A DNA stretch of 64,000 nt from Mesorhizobium japonicum MAFF 303099 (GCF_000009625.1 NC_002678.2:4868001-4932000); one strand, 5' to 3'; shown: positions 20,307-30,298, counted from the stretch's first letter. Made by a program: numbers and translations. Notes: a model not told the origin generated them from the letters alone.

Positions 20307-22377
20307 CCTCAAAGTCACCGCCGATCACCTGCGGCGCGACGCCTACCTCTACATCCGTCAGTCGACGCTTCGACAGGTCGCCGAGAACGGCGAGAGCACG
20401 CAGCGACAATATGGGCTGCGTGATCGCGCCATTGCCGCCGGCTGGCCGACCGAACGCATCCACGTGATAGACCGCGACCTGGGCAAATCGGGATCCAGCG
20501 CCGTTGCCCGCGACGGCTTCCAGGAACTGGTCAGCGAAGTCGCGCTCGCCAAGGCCGGCGTCGTCATGGGGCTGGAGGTCTCGCGCCTGGCCCGCAACTC
20601 CGCCGACTGGCACCGGCTGCTTGAGCTGTGCGCCCTGACCAGCACCCTCATCCTCGATGAGGATGGCATCTACGACCCGGAAAGCTTCAACGACAGACTT
20701 CTTTTGGGTTTGAAAGGAACGATGTCGGAAGCCGAATTGCACTTCCTCAAGGCGCGCATGCGCGGCGGCCAACTCAACAAGGCAAGCCGCGGCGATCTGA
20801 AGATAGGCCCGCCCGTGGGCTTGGTCTACTTGCCCGATGGCACCCTCGCACTCGACCCGGACGCCGAGGTGCAGGCCGCGCTCCGCATGGTGTTCACCAC
20901 CTTCGAGCGCCTGGGCAGCGCAACCAGAACCGTCAAGTTCTTCCTCGACGAAGGCATCCTGTTCCCGCGGCGACTGCGCAAGGGACTGCACAAAGGCGAA
21001 CTCATGTGGGCGCCGCCACGGCACGCCCGCATCCTCCAGGTCCTGCATAATCCGAGATATGCCGGCGCCTTCGTCTACGGTCGAACGCGTGGACGGCCCC
21101 GGCCGGGCGGCGGCGTCTCGCAGATCAAGGTGGATATGGCTGACTGGCGGTTCGTCATGCCCGACCTGCATCCGGGCTATATCGACTGGGAGCGCTTCAA
21201 GGCCAACCAGGAGCGTCTCGCCACCAATGCGCAAGCCTACGGAATGCAGCGCCGCGCCGGGCCGGTCCGCGAAGGATCCGCCTTGCTCCAGGGCAGAGTT
21301 CTCTGCGGCCTTTGCGGCGGGCGCATGGGCGTCCATTACAGCCAGGAGCACGGTCAGCCTGTCCCGACCTATATCTGCCAGGAAACCGCCACCCGCCGTG
21401 GCGGCAAGGTCTGCCAGTCCGTGCCCGGCAAAGTCGTCGACCCGGCGGTGGGTGCATTGCTTGTCGAGCTGATGACGCCGATGACCCTTGAGGTCACCCT
21501 GGCGGTGCAGCGCGAGCTTGAGGCACGCGCCGCCGAGATGGACACGTTGCGCCGACAGCATATCGAGCGGACGCGTCATGACGCCGAGCTCGCCCGGCGC
21601 CGCTACATGAAGGTCGATCCCGACAATCGCCTCGTTGCCGACACTCTCGAGGCCGAGTGGAACGAGAAGCTGCGGCTCCACACCGACGTTGTCGAGGACT
21701 ATGAACGACGCGCGCCCGAGGAAGCCGCCGCCCTCGACGCCGAGACGCAGCAACGCGTCCGCGATCTTGCCGAGCAGTTCCCGCGGATCTGGAGCGATGC
21801 CCGCATCGATGTCCGCGAGCGCAAGCGTATCCTGCGGCTGCTGGTCGCCGATGTCACCTTAATCAAGGCCGAGACGATTACCGCAAACGTGCGGCTCTCC
21901 GGCGGGGCGACCCGAACCTTGACGCTGGACCGGCCGCTGCCGATCTTCCAGATCCGTAAATCCAAGCCCGACTTGATCGCCGAGGTCGACCGCTTGCTCG
22001 ACCGTTATTGCGATCGCGAGGTCGCCGACATCTTCAATGAACGCGGTCTGCGGACCTGGGACGGCAAGCCGTTCAATCTCAAGAAAATCGCTTTCATCCG
22101 CAGAACTTATAACCTGCCCGGTCGTCGCCAGCGCCTGCGCGATTGTGGTATGCTCACCACCCAGGAAGTGGCCGAACGCTTCGAGATCGCCGAGACCACC
22201 GTGCATCAATGGGGACGTCAGGGGCTCATCACCAAAGTCTACAGCGACAATCTCAGCCGGGGTCTGTGGGATATTCCTTCCCACCTCGAGATCATCAAAG
22301 GTCGCCCAGGCTGTAACGCTAATCCCGCCCGCCCTGCCTCCATTACCGTGCCATCAGCCGAACAGGACGCACTATGA
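20299..22377 (+). CDS. Large serine recombinase
   Basis: This is a 692-residue resolvase/invertase-type recombinase. The N-terminal catalytic domain (about 12-155) has the nucleophile in YIRQST and the arginines in VSRLARN. A Recombinase domain follows (about 170-280, IGPPVGLVYLPDG), then a zinc ribbon with CGLCGGRMG and a later CQ/C pair, a coiled-coil-rich region (about 400-500) and a C-terminal MerR-like helix-turn-helix (TTQEVAERFEIAETTVHQWGRQG). All key parts are present. It likely catalyses integration into the istA sequence that flanks the element. Confidence 0.88.
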   Translation: MPDLKVTADHLRRDAYLYIRQSTLRQVAENGESTQRQYGLRDRAIAAGWPTERIHVIDRDLGKSGSSAVARDGFQELVSEVALAKAGVVMGLEVSRLARNSADWHRLLELCALTSTLILDEDGIYDPESFNDRLLLGLKGTMSEAELHFLKARMRGGQLNKASRGDLKIGPPVGLVYLPDGTLALDPDAEVQAALRMVFTTFERLGSATRTVKFFLDEGILFPRRLRKGLHKGELMWAPPRHARILQVLHNPRYAGAFVYGRTRGRPRPGGGVSQIKVDMADWRFVMPDLHPGYIDWERFKANQERLATNAQAYGMQRRAGPVREGSALLQGRVLCGLCGGRMGVHYSQEHGQPVPTYICQETATRRGGKVCQSVPGKVVDPAVGALLVELMTPMTLEVTLAVQRELEARAAEMDTLRRQHIERTRHDAELARRRYMKVDPDNRLVADTLEAEWNEKLRLHTDVVEDYERRAPEEAAALDAETQQRVRDLAEQFPRIWSDARIDVRERKRILRLLVADVTLIKAETITANVRLSGGATRTLTLDRPLPIFQIRKSKPDLIAEVDRLLDRYCDREVADIFNERGLRTWDGKPFNLKKIAFIRRTYNLPGRRQRLRDCGMLTTQEVAERFEIAETTVHQWGRQGLITKVYSDNLSRGLWDIPSHLEIIKGRPGCNANPARPASITVPSAEQDAL

Positions 22378-22378
22378 A

Positions 22379-23153
22379 ACCTTCGCCTTGTCCTTTGGGC
22401 GTCTCGGCCTGGCTGCGAGAACTGCGGTGCCGTAATGGCTCGCCATCACGGCATAGGTCCGGTTGAGACCGGGGTCGTAGCGATCGGGGTTGGTGACGGC
22501 GGCCTTGAGATTGTCGCAGACCACGAACTTCGGCACGCCGCCCAGAAAGGTGAAAAGGTTCGTATGAACACGGATCCACTCGGGCAGGCTCTCGCTCGGG
22601 CACGCCTCGGCGTAGGTATGTTGGAGACGCCCATCGCTGCGACAAACAGCTTCATGGGATGCGCTTCGCCGGTGATGGGGTCGAAGATGTCGATGGTGTC
22701 GCCGGCGAAATCGACAAACACCTTCTCGCCGCCCAGGTGCGTCTGGCGCATCGTCGGGCGCGCGCGCTCTTTCCAGGCCTCGAAGGTCGTGCAAAACCAG
22801 GTATAGCCAAAGCCGTCGGGATTGGCGGCACGATACTCTTCCCACAGCAGCACCCGCGTTACGCCGCGCCGGCGCAACTCCTTCTCCACATAGCTCCAAT
22901 CGGGCACCGGCCGCCGAGGGCTTTGCGAGGCCGCCTTCGGCGCAGGGAAGAGCAGCAGCTCAAGGCCTTCGTCATCCATCCCTTCGGTCAGCGGCCAGCT
23001 CAGTCCGGCAAGACGGGCGCGTCGCAAGTAACCGTGGACGACGCCATTGCTGACCCCGAGCGTGCGCGCGATGACGCGCTCGGTCAGACCCTGGGAAAAT
23101 CTCAATCGTAATACGTCTCTGATCCGGCGCATCGACAATCTCTTGGTTGGCAT
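22379..23153 (-). pseudogene. istA: IstA N-terminal part (element 2), frameshifted
   Basis: The start MPTKRLSMRRIRDVLRLRF leads into a helix-turn-helix (TERVIARTLGVSNGVVHGYL) and the first catalytic aspartate (KVFVDFAGDT). Near 22620 the frame shifts; the second frame carries KFVVCDNLKAAV and ends RPKDKAKV at the recombinase-element junction. Together with 19080-18309 it makes a full-length IstA interrupted once by the element and once by an indel. Confidence 0.86.
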
Positions 23154-23231
23154 CAGGCTGCCTCGTTTTGAACGAGGCCTCCTGTAGACCGCTGAGTTGT
23201 CGGCCGAAGCGTCCAGCACCTCCGAAAAGGT

Positions 23232-23323
23232 TGCTCACGATCGCCTGAAATCGCTGCTCACGATCCCGCGAAATCCTTGCTCACGATGCGGTGAAATCCG
23301 TGCTCACGATCGTCTGAAATACG
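23232..23323. repeat. Four tandem 23-bp repeats, terminal binding sites of IS21 element 2
   Basis: TGCTCACGAT plus a variable middle and GAAAT starts at 23232, 23255, 23278 and 23301, exactly 23 bp apart. IS21 elements carry several such terminal repeats that bind the transposase. The element probably ends at the CA near 23325. A hairpin (GCCTCGTT/AACGAGGC, about 23159-23177) lies between them and istA. Confidence 0.85.
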
Positions 23324-23327
23324 CATC

Positions 23328-24510
23328 ATGCCTTCATGAGAGCACCTTTGATGACCACGCCCGCGGTCACGTATTTCCACAGTGCCACGAGCAGCTTTCT
23401 CGCAAGGGCGACGATGGTTGTCTTTTTGAGGCGCCCCTGGTTGCGCGTCACGCGTTCGTGGAAGCAGCGGGTAAGCGCTGAACTCGGTTGATTGCGAAGC
23501 TCACAGCCAGGCCAACTCGATCATCGTCGTTCGCAGCCGGGGGTTACCGGCCTTCGAGACACCTTGCTCGTGCTGGACCGATCCGCTCTGCCAAGGTGTC
23601 GGCGCGAGCCCGGCATTGGCGGCGACCTGCCGGCGATTATCGAAGTGCCGGAACAGCCCTTCCGCATAGAGGATGGCCGCACACTCGGGGCCGGTTCCCT
23701 TGAGATCGAGCAATGTCGCTGCTGGAGCTTCGGCGACTTCGATTGCCGGCAGAGCATCGCGCTCGGCCTGCACCTCTTTGATCTGGGCTATCACCAGCTC
23801 GAGCCGGTCGAGTTCGCGACGGATTTGCCCCTTCAGATGTTCGGGCAGCGCGCGGCCGTCGCCGGTCCCCAGTTCCTCAAGTCGGTGTCGCCGGTCACGC
23901 CGCAGCGGCTCGTAGCCGGTGATGCCATGAGCAAACTGCAGGCCCTTGATCTGGTTGACATGGCAGGTCCGCTCACCAACCAGAACCTTGCGTTCACGGC
24001 CAATGCGCCGATGGTCCTCCTTGACGCTCGGTACCCTAACCATCGCGCACACGCGCGGCTCACCTCGTTTGTAGGCGAGCAGCGCACGCACCAACGCCTC
24101 ACTATCGATCTTGCCGGTCTTGGCACGACGCCGCCGGCGCGACGTGGCAATCGAGGCGGCGTCGACGACATGGCTGTCGATCCCCTCGGCCTCCAGCTTC
24201 GATGGATTCAGAAGCCGTCGAGACCCGCCTCTTAAATGACTACAAGCGCAAAGTGCCGGCCGGTGCTCGCCAGTGCCTTGTCCTGAAGCTGGGCAAAGCA
24301 TGCCAGCAGTCCCGTGATATCGCCGCCGCGTACCGCATGTTTCGACATCTTCTCCCCACTGCCCGGCGACAGCGAAGTGATCAACCAAGTCGATTTACTG
24401 AGTTCCAAAGAAACGAAGATCGCGCCACGATCGGTGCGGATAGCGGCAGGCGCCGCAGATTGATCGGCTACAACACGGATGCTGGCCTCCACAGAGTTGT
24501 TGGTTAGCAA
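23328..24510 (-). pseudogene. IS110-family transposase, frameshifted
   Basis: The N-terminal part (IFVSLELSKSTWLITSLSPG) is in the frame ending at 24232. The middle (SRRRRRAKTGKIDSEALVRALL and QIKGLQFAHGITGYEPL) and the Transposase_20 part (GLAPTPWQSGSVQHEQ, SKAGNPRLRTTMIELAWL) are in a second frame to 23501. The tail (ALTRCFHERVTRNQG to VVIKGALMKA) is shifted again. At least two frameshifts make it inactive. Confidence 0.8.
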
Positions 24511-24764
24511 CCCCATTCAGCTCGCTATCCACCCCCGGTCATGGGATTATTGATGGTTCATCATTGTCGTCCGAATCAAAGGATGCGCTATGGGCCAGGT
24601 TCTGCATGGGATCAAACATCTAGCCAGGTGCCTGTCACACCTGTGCGCCCGCAGGCGCGCTAATTTCTAGTTTCATTGGCTAGGTAGGGGCGATTTCAGC
24701 CATGAGCCAATGAGTCAACTACCAGATGCGGTAGTGTCGGTACTTGCCTGTGACCTGTAGAATT

Positions 24765-24808
24765 GTTTCAGCACTGACCAGGAGTAGTTTCAGCACTGAC
24801 CAGGAGTA
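24765..24808 (+). promoter_or_regulatory. 22-bp tandem duplication carrying the ribosome-binding site
   Basis: GTTTCAGCACTGACCAGGAGTA occurs twice back to back (two 22-bp units). Each copy contains CAGGAG, so the downstream gene has two Shine-Dalgarno sequences, the nearer one about 7 bases before the ATG at 24814. The 254 bp upstream (24511-24764) hold no gene I can recognise. Confidence 0.75.
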
Positions 24809-24813
24809 TCGGC

Positions 24814-25518
24814 ATGCCGAGAAACGTGACAACGCTAGCGGTTTCCAAGTACATCTGCGCAGCAGATGAGCTGTGCCGCAAGTCCGGCCTCCACATTACG
24901 ATGGGCGACGATTTTGAAGAGTATGTCCGGATTACCAGCAGACTTCCCGGAAAGTCGCCGACCTATCCTTTCTTCCGGCCGGACTGTTCTGATCTTCCGC
25001 CAAGAAAGGTTTTTTGGATCGTCGGGCGGGACCGCGAAGGAAGGGTAGCGCATGCCCAGGGAATGCGTTTAGACGATCTATCAAACACAAACCTTGCTGA
25101 ACACCTTGGGTCGCTCAGAGCCTTCTTCTCACATCCCAACCTCCAAGCCGGGCTCGATTCCTCGTGTAGCTGCTACGCGCCGAATGCTCGCAAAATAACC
25201 GGCTTGGTAGCATATCATGGCGACATGTGGCTGCGGGAGGACTTTAGAGGCCGCGGTCTTTTGGTCATTATTAGTCGCCTGGCATTTGGACTAGCATGGG
25301 CTAGATGGTCGCCGGATTTCATTTACGGGCTCGTTCCCGGCTGGGGCATCGAAAACGGGGTGGTCAATCGCTACGGCTATCTGCATCGAGAGCCGCACGG
25401 ATCAGTCCTGCGCTTGCCTGCGCAGGGAATAGACGACGACGATTGGCTCGTTTGGCTGACCCGAGACGAACTGTTGAGGATGCTATCACATACTTCGGAA
25501 ATCGCGGTGGAGCCGTGA
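24814..25518 (+). CDS. Hypothetical protein, 234 aa, possibly acyltransferase-like
   Basis: I do not recognise the family by name. The protein is soluble with no signal peptide. The segment from about 130 to 195 (LVAYHGDMWLREDFRGRGL, then a hydrophobic helix and VPGWGIENGVVNRYGY) recalls the cofactor-binding part of a GNAT acetyltransferase (R-G-R-G), but the similarity is weak. Codon use looks coherent and the frame is open. It is the only intact non-transposon gene between 23 and 32 kb. The duplicated ribosome-binding site supports its start. Confidence 0.65.
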   Translation: MPRNVTTLAVSKYICAADELCRKSGLHITMGDDFEEYVRITSRLPGKSPTYPFFRPDCSDLPPRKVFWIVGRDREGRVAHAQGMRLDDLSNTNLAEHLGSLRAFFSHPNLQAGLDSSCSCYAPNARKITGLVAYHGDMWLREDFRGRGLLVIISRLAFGLAWARWSPDFIYGLVPGWGIENGVVNRYGYLHREPHGSVLRLPAQGIDDDDWLVWLTRDELLRMLSHTSEIAVEP

Positions 25519-25569
25519 GAGTACTTTTGCGACAGCCGACTCTCTCATGAAGCACTGTAGCGCAAGACA

Positions 25570-26000
25570 CTGATCTGATGCAGGGGCACCAGATGCAGTA
25601 CCAAATCGCATCTAGCTCAGCCAACGTTTCAGAGGCTTTGAGGTGGAAGCGAGCGAGAACCGATCGAGGCTCGCGGCGAAGACGTCGTCCAGCCGCATCA
25701 CGAAGAAGATTTGCATCAATGCGCGCCATGTCAAGGCAGCGCTGGATATGGCGCCGAAACAAAACTGTTGCGAACAACGGTGACGGCTTGGCGCATCTTG
25801 CCAAGGTGGGATTCTTCCGTGAGGTGTGTGGGTGAAGGGATTCGACAGCATGCTGACGCGCACGCTCGTGGGGCACGCACCAGGCAAATATGGTTCATCA
25901 GTAAGCTTTCGAACCAGAGCCGCAGTATTATGAAGACATTCGGATTGCCCGTTCCGGCAGGTAAGAGAACCACGCGTTCGAGAAGAATGCCCCCGAACTT
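25570..26000 (+). pseudogene. Degenerate IS110-family transposase remnant
   Basis: Pieces in several frames match the intact copy at 38125: AHLAKVGFFREV, VKGFDSMLTRTLV and MKTFGLPVPAGK. The N-terminal and C-terminal thirds are missing or unreadable. Many frameshifts mark it as old. Confidence 0.7.
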
Positions 26001-26565
26001 CTTGTCTCTATCGAGACAAGCTAGCCCCTATCGTGTTGTGCCAGTGGCACGTGATCGGAGATCGGGTGGGCGTCGTCGTTCTTCAGCGGCAAGAGAAAAC
26101 GGGAAACGCATGTGCGCTCGGGTCAATTAATCCGAATATTGGCCATGTGCGGCCGCCGGTCGCGAGCTTTGTCAAGACAGCGCTCGCCCTTGCGGCCGAT
26201 CAGCTTCCCGATGACCTTGCCAGTGCAAGCGTTGGGACGACTTCACAGCCTTCTCGGCAACGGGCGGATTTGTCTAACGAACTTCGTTGCGGACGGGCCC
26301 TGCATGGGTTTGCTATCTCGGGTCATTCTGCTCATGTTAAGCTATGGGGTGTCGCATGCTTGACTCGCAGAGATTGCACGGTTTCGGCTGCTGCTTTGAC
26401 ATAAGCCACAAGCTTGAACCAGACGCCCGAGGCGCTGAGCGGCTCGCCGTAGCGGTCAACGAACATCCGCTCGTTTGGCGCTCTCGGCTGCCGTTCCAAC
26501 GTAAGCGCTCAATTTTCTGCACCTAGGCAATTGCGTGCGCGGCTTTCATGGTTGTGTCCATTTCA
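26001..26565. other. About 560 bp with no recognisable gene
   Basis: Only short overlapping frames occur on both strands and none shows a family motif I know. It lies between IS110 and IS66 remnants and is probably decayed mobile DNA. Confidence 0.5.
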
Positions 26566-26762
26566 ATGGTAAGGACACAAGAAATGGACGAATCTGGCAG
26601 TGGAAAGCTTGCGGTCATCAAGGTGCTGGGGAACGGCAAGCGCCGCTTTAACCCGGTCGCGATGGCCCGACTGATCGGCGCGTGTCTTGAGACGGGGTTT
26701 CGGTCGCGGGGCTTGCGCTGGCGCACGGCGTGAACGCGAACCTGCTGCGCAGCTGTCCGAGC
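26566..26762 (+). pseudogene. IS66-family OrfA (TnpA) fragment
   Basis: MVRTQEMDESGSGKLAVIKV followed by GNGKRRFNPVAMARLI and, after a frameshift near 26705, LALAHGVNANLLR resembles the small helix-turn-helix OrfA of IS66 elements. The other IS66 genes are absent. Confidence 0.6.
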
Positions 26763-26809
26763 GGTGCCGGATCATTCTTCGTTGCGCCAACGGCATTCCC
26801 AGCAAGGCC

Positions 26810-26995
26810 GTCGCAGCTGTGGGCTGACTTCGGTCCACGCGCGCTGGGCAGCAGGCCGGCAATGCCCTCGCGCTCGAAGGCGTCCTCGGCCTGGTAACAG
26901 GTCGGCCGTGACACGCCGAACAACGCAGCTGCGTGGGCCGTGTTGACGCCGTTACGGAACGGTCCAGACATATTCGGCCAGTTCCACTGGCCGAC
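26810..26995 (-). pseudogene. Fragment of a recombinase-element helix-turn-helix protein
   Basis: NTAHAAALFGVSRPTCYQAEDAFEREGIAG and LLPSARGPKSAH match the helix-turn-helix segment of the 19552 protein ([31 protein letters not shown]). A second recombinase element of the same kind was therefore once present here. Confidence 0.7.
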
Positions 26996-27315
26996 TGAAT
27001 CCCGCAAAAATTTATACAGATTTAGGAGATGACAGTCACCTTACATTCGATCTCGAGCGAGATCAGCCTACCAGTAGAGGCAGGTGCCGTTCGCACTGGA
27101 GACATGTAACACTACCCAACAGCGAACACGGGCAACATTATGATGCCGCAACGAGCGAGTACGAGCCAGCGATAACCTCTGACCGTGATGCTCGTTGAAA
27201 GGATAATTTGGAAGCGCTTGCAAAGCCGGACTTGGCGCTCTTCTTCTGAGAAAATGTCACAGTTGAATGGCTTTGCATGGAGAGAAAAAAGACCGCAACG
27301 TTGGAGAATCCCACC

Positions 27316-28198
27316 ATGAGTGAACTGGACTTGATTGATAGTGTCATTCCGCGGACTGATGTCGTCAAATGCACGGCGCGCATCGGCGCAAAAATCAGGA
27401 ACATCAAGCTGTCGGCTGATCTCCCGGATCAGACCATCGCTGCGATAAATCGTCTGGTACTTGAGCATAAGGTCATCTTCTTCCGTGACCAGGCTCATCT
27501 CGACGACGCCGAGCAGGAGGGCTTTGCTCTTCGCTTCGGGAAGCTTTCGCTATACCCCGAGGGAACGACGCCCATCTTCGATATGGATTCTGCAGCCAGA
27601 GATAATTCAGGCTGACGTTTGGCATATCGATTGGTCCTGCATGGATGCGTACTCGAAGATTGCTGTACTGCGAGGCGTTCTGATCCCACCAATCGGCGGC
27701 GACACGGTCAAACACTGCGGCCGCATATTTCGATTTGCCTCTGCCGCTGCAACGGTTAGCCGACGACCTCTGGGCTGTTCACAGCTTTCCCGGAGCCTAT
27801 AAGAGGCCTTCTGCTGATGCCCTTGTCGGACCGAGGATCGAGACCGAGCACCCTGTAGTACGCGTCCACCCCGAGACCGGCGAGCGTACCTTGGTGCTTG
27901 GCTCGTATGTATCACGTTTCATTGGCGTCCCAAAACATGACGGCCAGAGGCTCCTCGATCTATTTGAGTCTCATATCACCGCTCAGGAAAACACAGTGCG
28001 CTAGAAGTGGAGGCAGGGTGATGTTGCTATTTGGGACAATAGAGCCACGATGCATATGCGACCAAGGATTACGGCGACCAGCGTCGCGTCGTTCGTCGCG
28101 CAACCATCGAGGGCGAGGTGCCCGTCAGTGTCGACGACCGGCACAGTGTTGCCCGTTTCAAATTCATCCAGCCGCTGCCGTCCGCAAAGGTCGTCTAG
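27316..28198 (+). pseudogene. TauD/TfdA-family 2-oxoglutarate dioxygenase, multiply frameshifted
   Basis: The remains run over most of the length of the family. The N-terminal part is AKIRNIKLSADLPDQTIAAI and VLEHKVIFFRDQ in the first frame. The iron-binding H-x-D is in VWHIDWS, followed by PPIGGDT in a second frame. Then come LADDLWAVHSF and EHPVVRVHPETGERTL in a third, and GDVAIWDNRATMH with DYGDQRRVVRRATI in further frames. At least three frameshifts are needed to join them. The gene once encoded a non-haem iron oxygenase; the substrate cannot be told. Confidence 0.85.
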
Positions 28199-28329
28199 TG
28201 GCCTCTCATATCCCCTGTCAAGGCTGAAGGCGAGAGGGAACAACTGCTTGGGGCAAGTGTGAAAAGCGGTCGGCTTGGCTCGAACTGCACAGGGCGGGGA
28301 GTGGAGCTCGAAGAGACAGTTGATCAGAC

Positions 28330-28800
28330 TCTCATCCGGCGGTTGCGATCCATCGCTGGTCCCCGGCCTTCGCCGGGGCAGGCTGAGCAGGCCGCCGCCC
28401 GACACGACGCAGTGGACATGTGGACGATGGTAGACTGTCGTCGTCGCGAGGCTACGATGGCCCAGCAGCCACCTGAAGATCCGTATGCTCGTGCCGGCTT
28501 CCAAAAGGTGGATGGCGAAGCTGTGGCGCAGGGTATCCACAGTCACTCGCTTCTCAATGCCCAGGAGTTCGCAGGTGCCGCTCGGCAGGCGATCCCCAAT
28601 GTCTGCGAATGGATCGGGCCGCGGCCATCGCGCCGGGGAAACAACCAACGCCCCGGCTTGGTTAGACGGCCCTTGCCGCCCTTGCCCTACTCGATGCGAA
28701 TGACCATTCGGCTGCTATCGATATCGTTCACCTTCAGACGCACCGACTCCAGGCCCGTAAACCCGCCCCATAGGTGGTCATGAGAGCGACCCGGTTCCCG
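28330..28800 (-). pseudogene. Broken tyrosine integrase joined to an IS91-family transposase fragment
   Basis: On the minus strand, YGAGLRAWESVRLKVNDID and an in-frame stop, then TLRHSFAIHLLEAGTSIRIF and WLLGHRSLATTTVYHR, belong to the integrase that accompanies rhizobial IS91-type elements. Directly after it HVHCVVSGGGL is a typical IS91 transposase motif. The joint at about 28390 shows an internal deletion. Confidence 0.65.
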
Positions 28801-28872
28801 GTACCCTCTCCGTCGAAACGCGATAGAACGGCAATCGGTTGAAAATCACTCACTTCTTTTTGGAACGGACAA

Positions 28873-28980
28873 TTAGACCTTCAGGGGTCGCGCAAGAAGT
28901 GCCACTGCTTCGTTGCCGTCGACATACCCTCCGGATCGAATAGCGTAGACGATAGACGACGCTCGGATAGGCAGAAGTTC
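28873..28980 (-). pseudogene. C-terminal remnant of a DoeB-like deacylase
   Basis: ASSIVYAIRSGGYVDGNEAV followed by ALLARPLKV and a stop matches the end of the intact deacylase at 61758 (KSTVFAIRSAMYVQGNEEVA, ILARPLAR). Upstream the similarity stops abruptly, where an ATP-grasp remnant begins. This is a third copy of the family in the window. Confidence 0.75.
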
Positions 28981-29215
28981 CGACGCCGAGGACGCCATCG
29001 CGATCAGGAACCAGGAACCGCGCGGCCGCAGTGTACGAATGCTTTCTGCGGTAAATCCCATTCTTCGCCAATGGCAAGCTTGACGTGCTCGGTGATGAGA
29101 TCGACACCGTAAGCCAGATGAACCAGTTGGGGAGTAGGCGTGAAGTGAAGCCGCGGATTGACTTCAATGACGACTGGGCCACATTTCGTCCATCGGAATT
29201 CCGATGCCTGGCGTC
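28981..29215 (-). pseudogene. C-terminal remnant of an ATP-grasp ligase
   Basis: EFRWTKCGPVVIEVNPRL, LVHLAYGVDLITEHVKLAIG and AARFLVPDRDG closely match the C-terminal third of the intact ligase at 33505-32276, in shifted frames. The N-terminal two thirds are absent. What lies between this remnant and the group II intron (29216-29470) I do not recognise. Confidence 0.8.
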
Positions 29216-29469
29216 GTCTCGGCGCTTTCGGTTGCTGCTGGGCAAGCGGTCAAGGCCGGCGATCAGATCGATGCCAAGAATCTGCTGCTGGTCTAGGCGG
29301 AAATACCCGCACCAACATCGGGTGTGGCTTGGCAGGTAGATCACAGGCGGGCCGCTTTCGATGCGGCCGCCGTGCAGGGTGAGAGAGCCGTCTCGCCAAA
29401 GGCGAGTGCGCATTCGATGCAGAGCAACGTCTAGCGTCTCGCCAGCATTATCTCGTCCTGCACCACCAA

Positions 29470-30298
29470 TGCGCCGTTTCACCGGGCCGCCGGGGATGAC
29501 CATATCTTGCCGTCCACCTTCTCTTACCGCGATTCTCCGTCACCCGTTTCACGGCCAACATCTTCCCGCTATGCGAGCTGGTCAGCAGACGTTGCAATGC
29601 TTGCACCTTGCCCCATCTGCCTTCCCGGTTTGCCTTGGCGATACGCACCTGAAGTCGTTTCACTCTACTTCAATATGCTTCCAGTTCGCCTTGCGCAGTG
29701 TGCGAGGACGCACCAGCCTCGGTCGCTTTCGCGCCGATCGCCGTCATCTGCCTTCCCTCGTATACCGATTGGTCAACGTTCTCTCGCGATGAATGACCGC
29801 GCGGAAGTCTGCCCGCTTTCTAGTCAGGCGATGTCTCAGCCCGTATCCCGTCCATTACAGCCGGGCATACGCTTTTTCCGCACTCTTTTACCCTCAGCGC
29901 CAACAGCGTTCCTTATGGTCCGCCTGCCGTTGCCGGCAGCAGTATGGACTTACCCTGTTCCGCATAAGTCTCCGAGTCAAAGACTGCGCCTCACCGCGTA
30001 CCGTTTTGGTTCAAGCCTGTCAGCAGTTTTCGTTGTTAAGGATCACGAGGTTTATAAGTTCACATAGGTCGGTCGTACCCGCGCATCCCTTGCTCCACTC
30101 CGCCTTCGTGCTGGCAGATTCCGCCTTGCCTCACGGCTCGGCGTACCGGAAATCCGGCAGCTACGTTGTCCCCAGAGCTTGACACCGAGCTGTTACCGGC
30201 TCGGCATGTCCGTGTAGGGAACGGCTGATGAAACAGCCGGTTTCTTCAGGCGATATTTCCTCCTGTGAACAGAAACTCACGCGACTTGCAGGTCGCAC
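29470..30298 (-). mobile_element. Truncated group II intron with start of its reverse transcriptase
   Basis: Read on the minus strand, the element begins GTGCGACCTGCAAGTCGCGTG at 30298, the usual GTGYG 5' boundary. About 550 bp of ribozyme-like sequence follow. From about 29750 the maturase reads LRKANWKHIEVKRLQVRI, GRWGKVQALQRLLTSS and LAVKRVTENRGK, then DGKIWSSPAA after a frameshift, and stops matching at about 29470. Domains for reverse transcription, splicing and the 3' end are missing, so the intron is dead. Plus-strand frames of 129-186 codons across it are antisense artefacts. Confidence 0.75.

Larger units (their letters stand above)
19081..22378 (+). mobile_element. Serine-recombinase mobile element inserted in istA
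   Basis: The element lies between two near-identical 12-mers, ACCTTTGCCTTG (19069-19080) and ACCTTCGCCTTG (22379-22390), which are the two copies of the istA KAKV codons. It carries a DUF5372-like ORF, a helix-turn-helix protein, a small ORF and a large serine recombinase, all on the plus strand. This four-part arrangement recurs as a module in proteobacterial genomes. The recombinase is intact, so excision would restore istA. Confidence 0.82.

Noticed and set aside
20275..21753. 492-codon minus-strand frame
   Set aside because: It is antisense to the serine recombinase, whose catalytic and zinc-ribbon motifs are clear; the mirror frame is a product of high G+C.
23232..23323. Possible CRISPR array
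   Set aside because: The 23-bp units follow one another without spacers and sit at an IS21 end.
29507..30182. Two plus-strand frames of 129-186 codons
   Set aside because: They lie antisense to a group II intron; similar frames are often mis-annotated opposite such introns.
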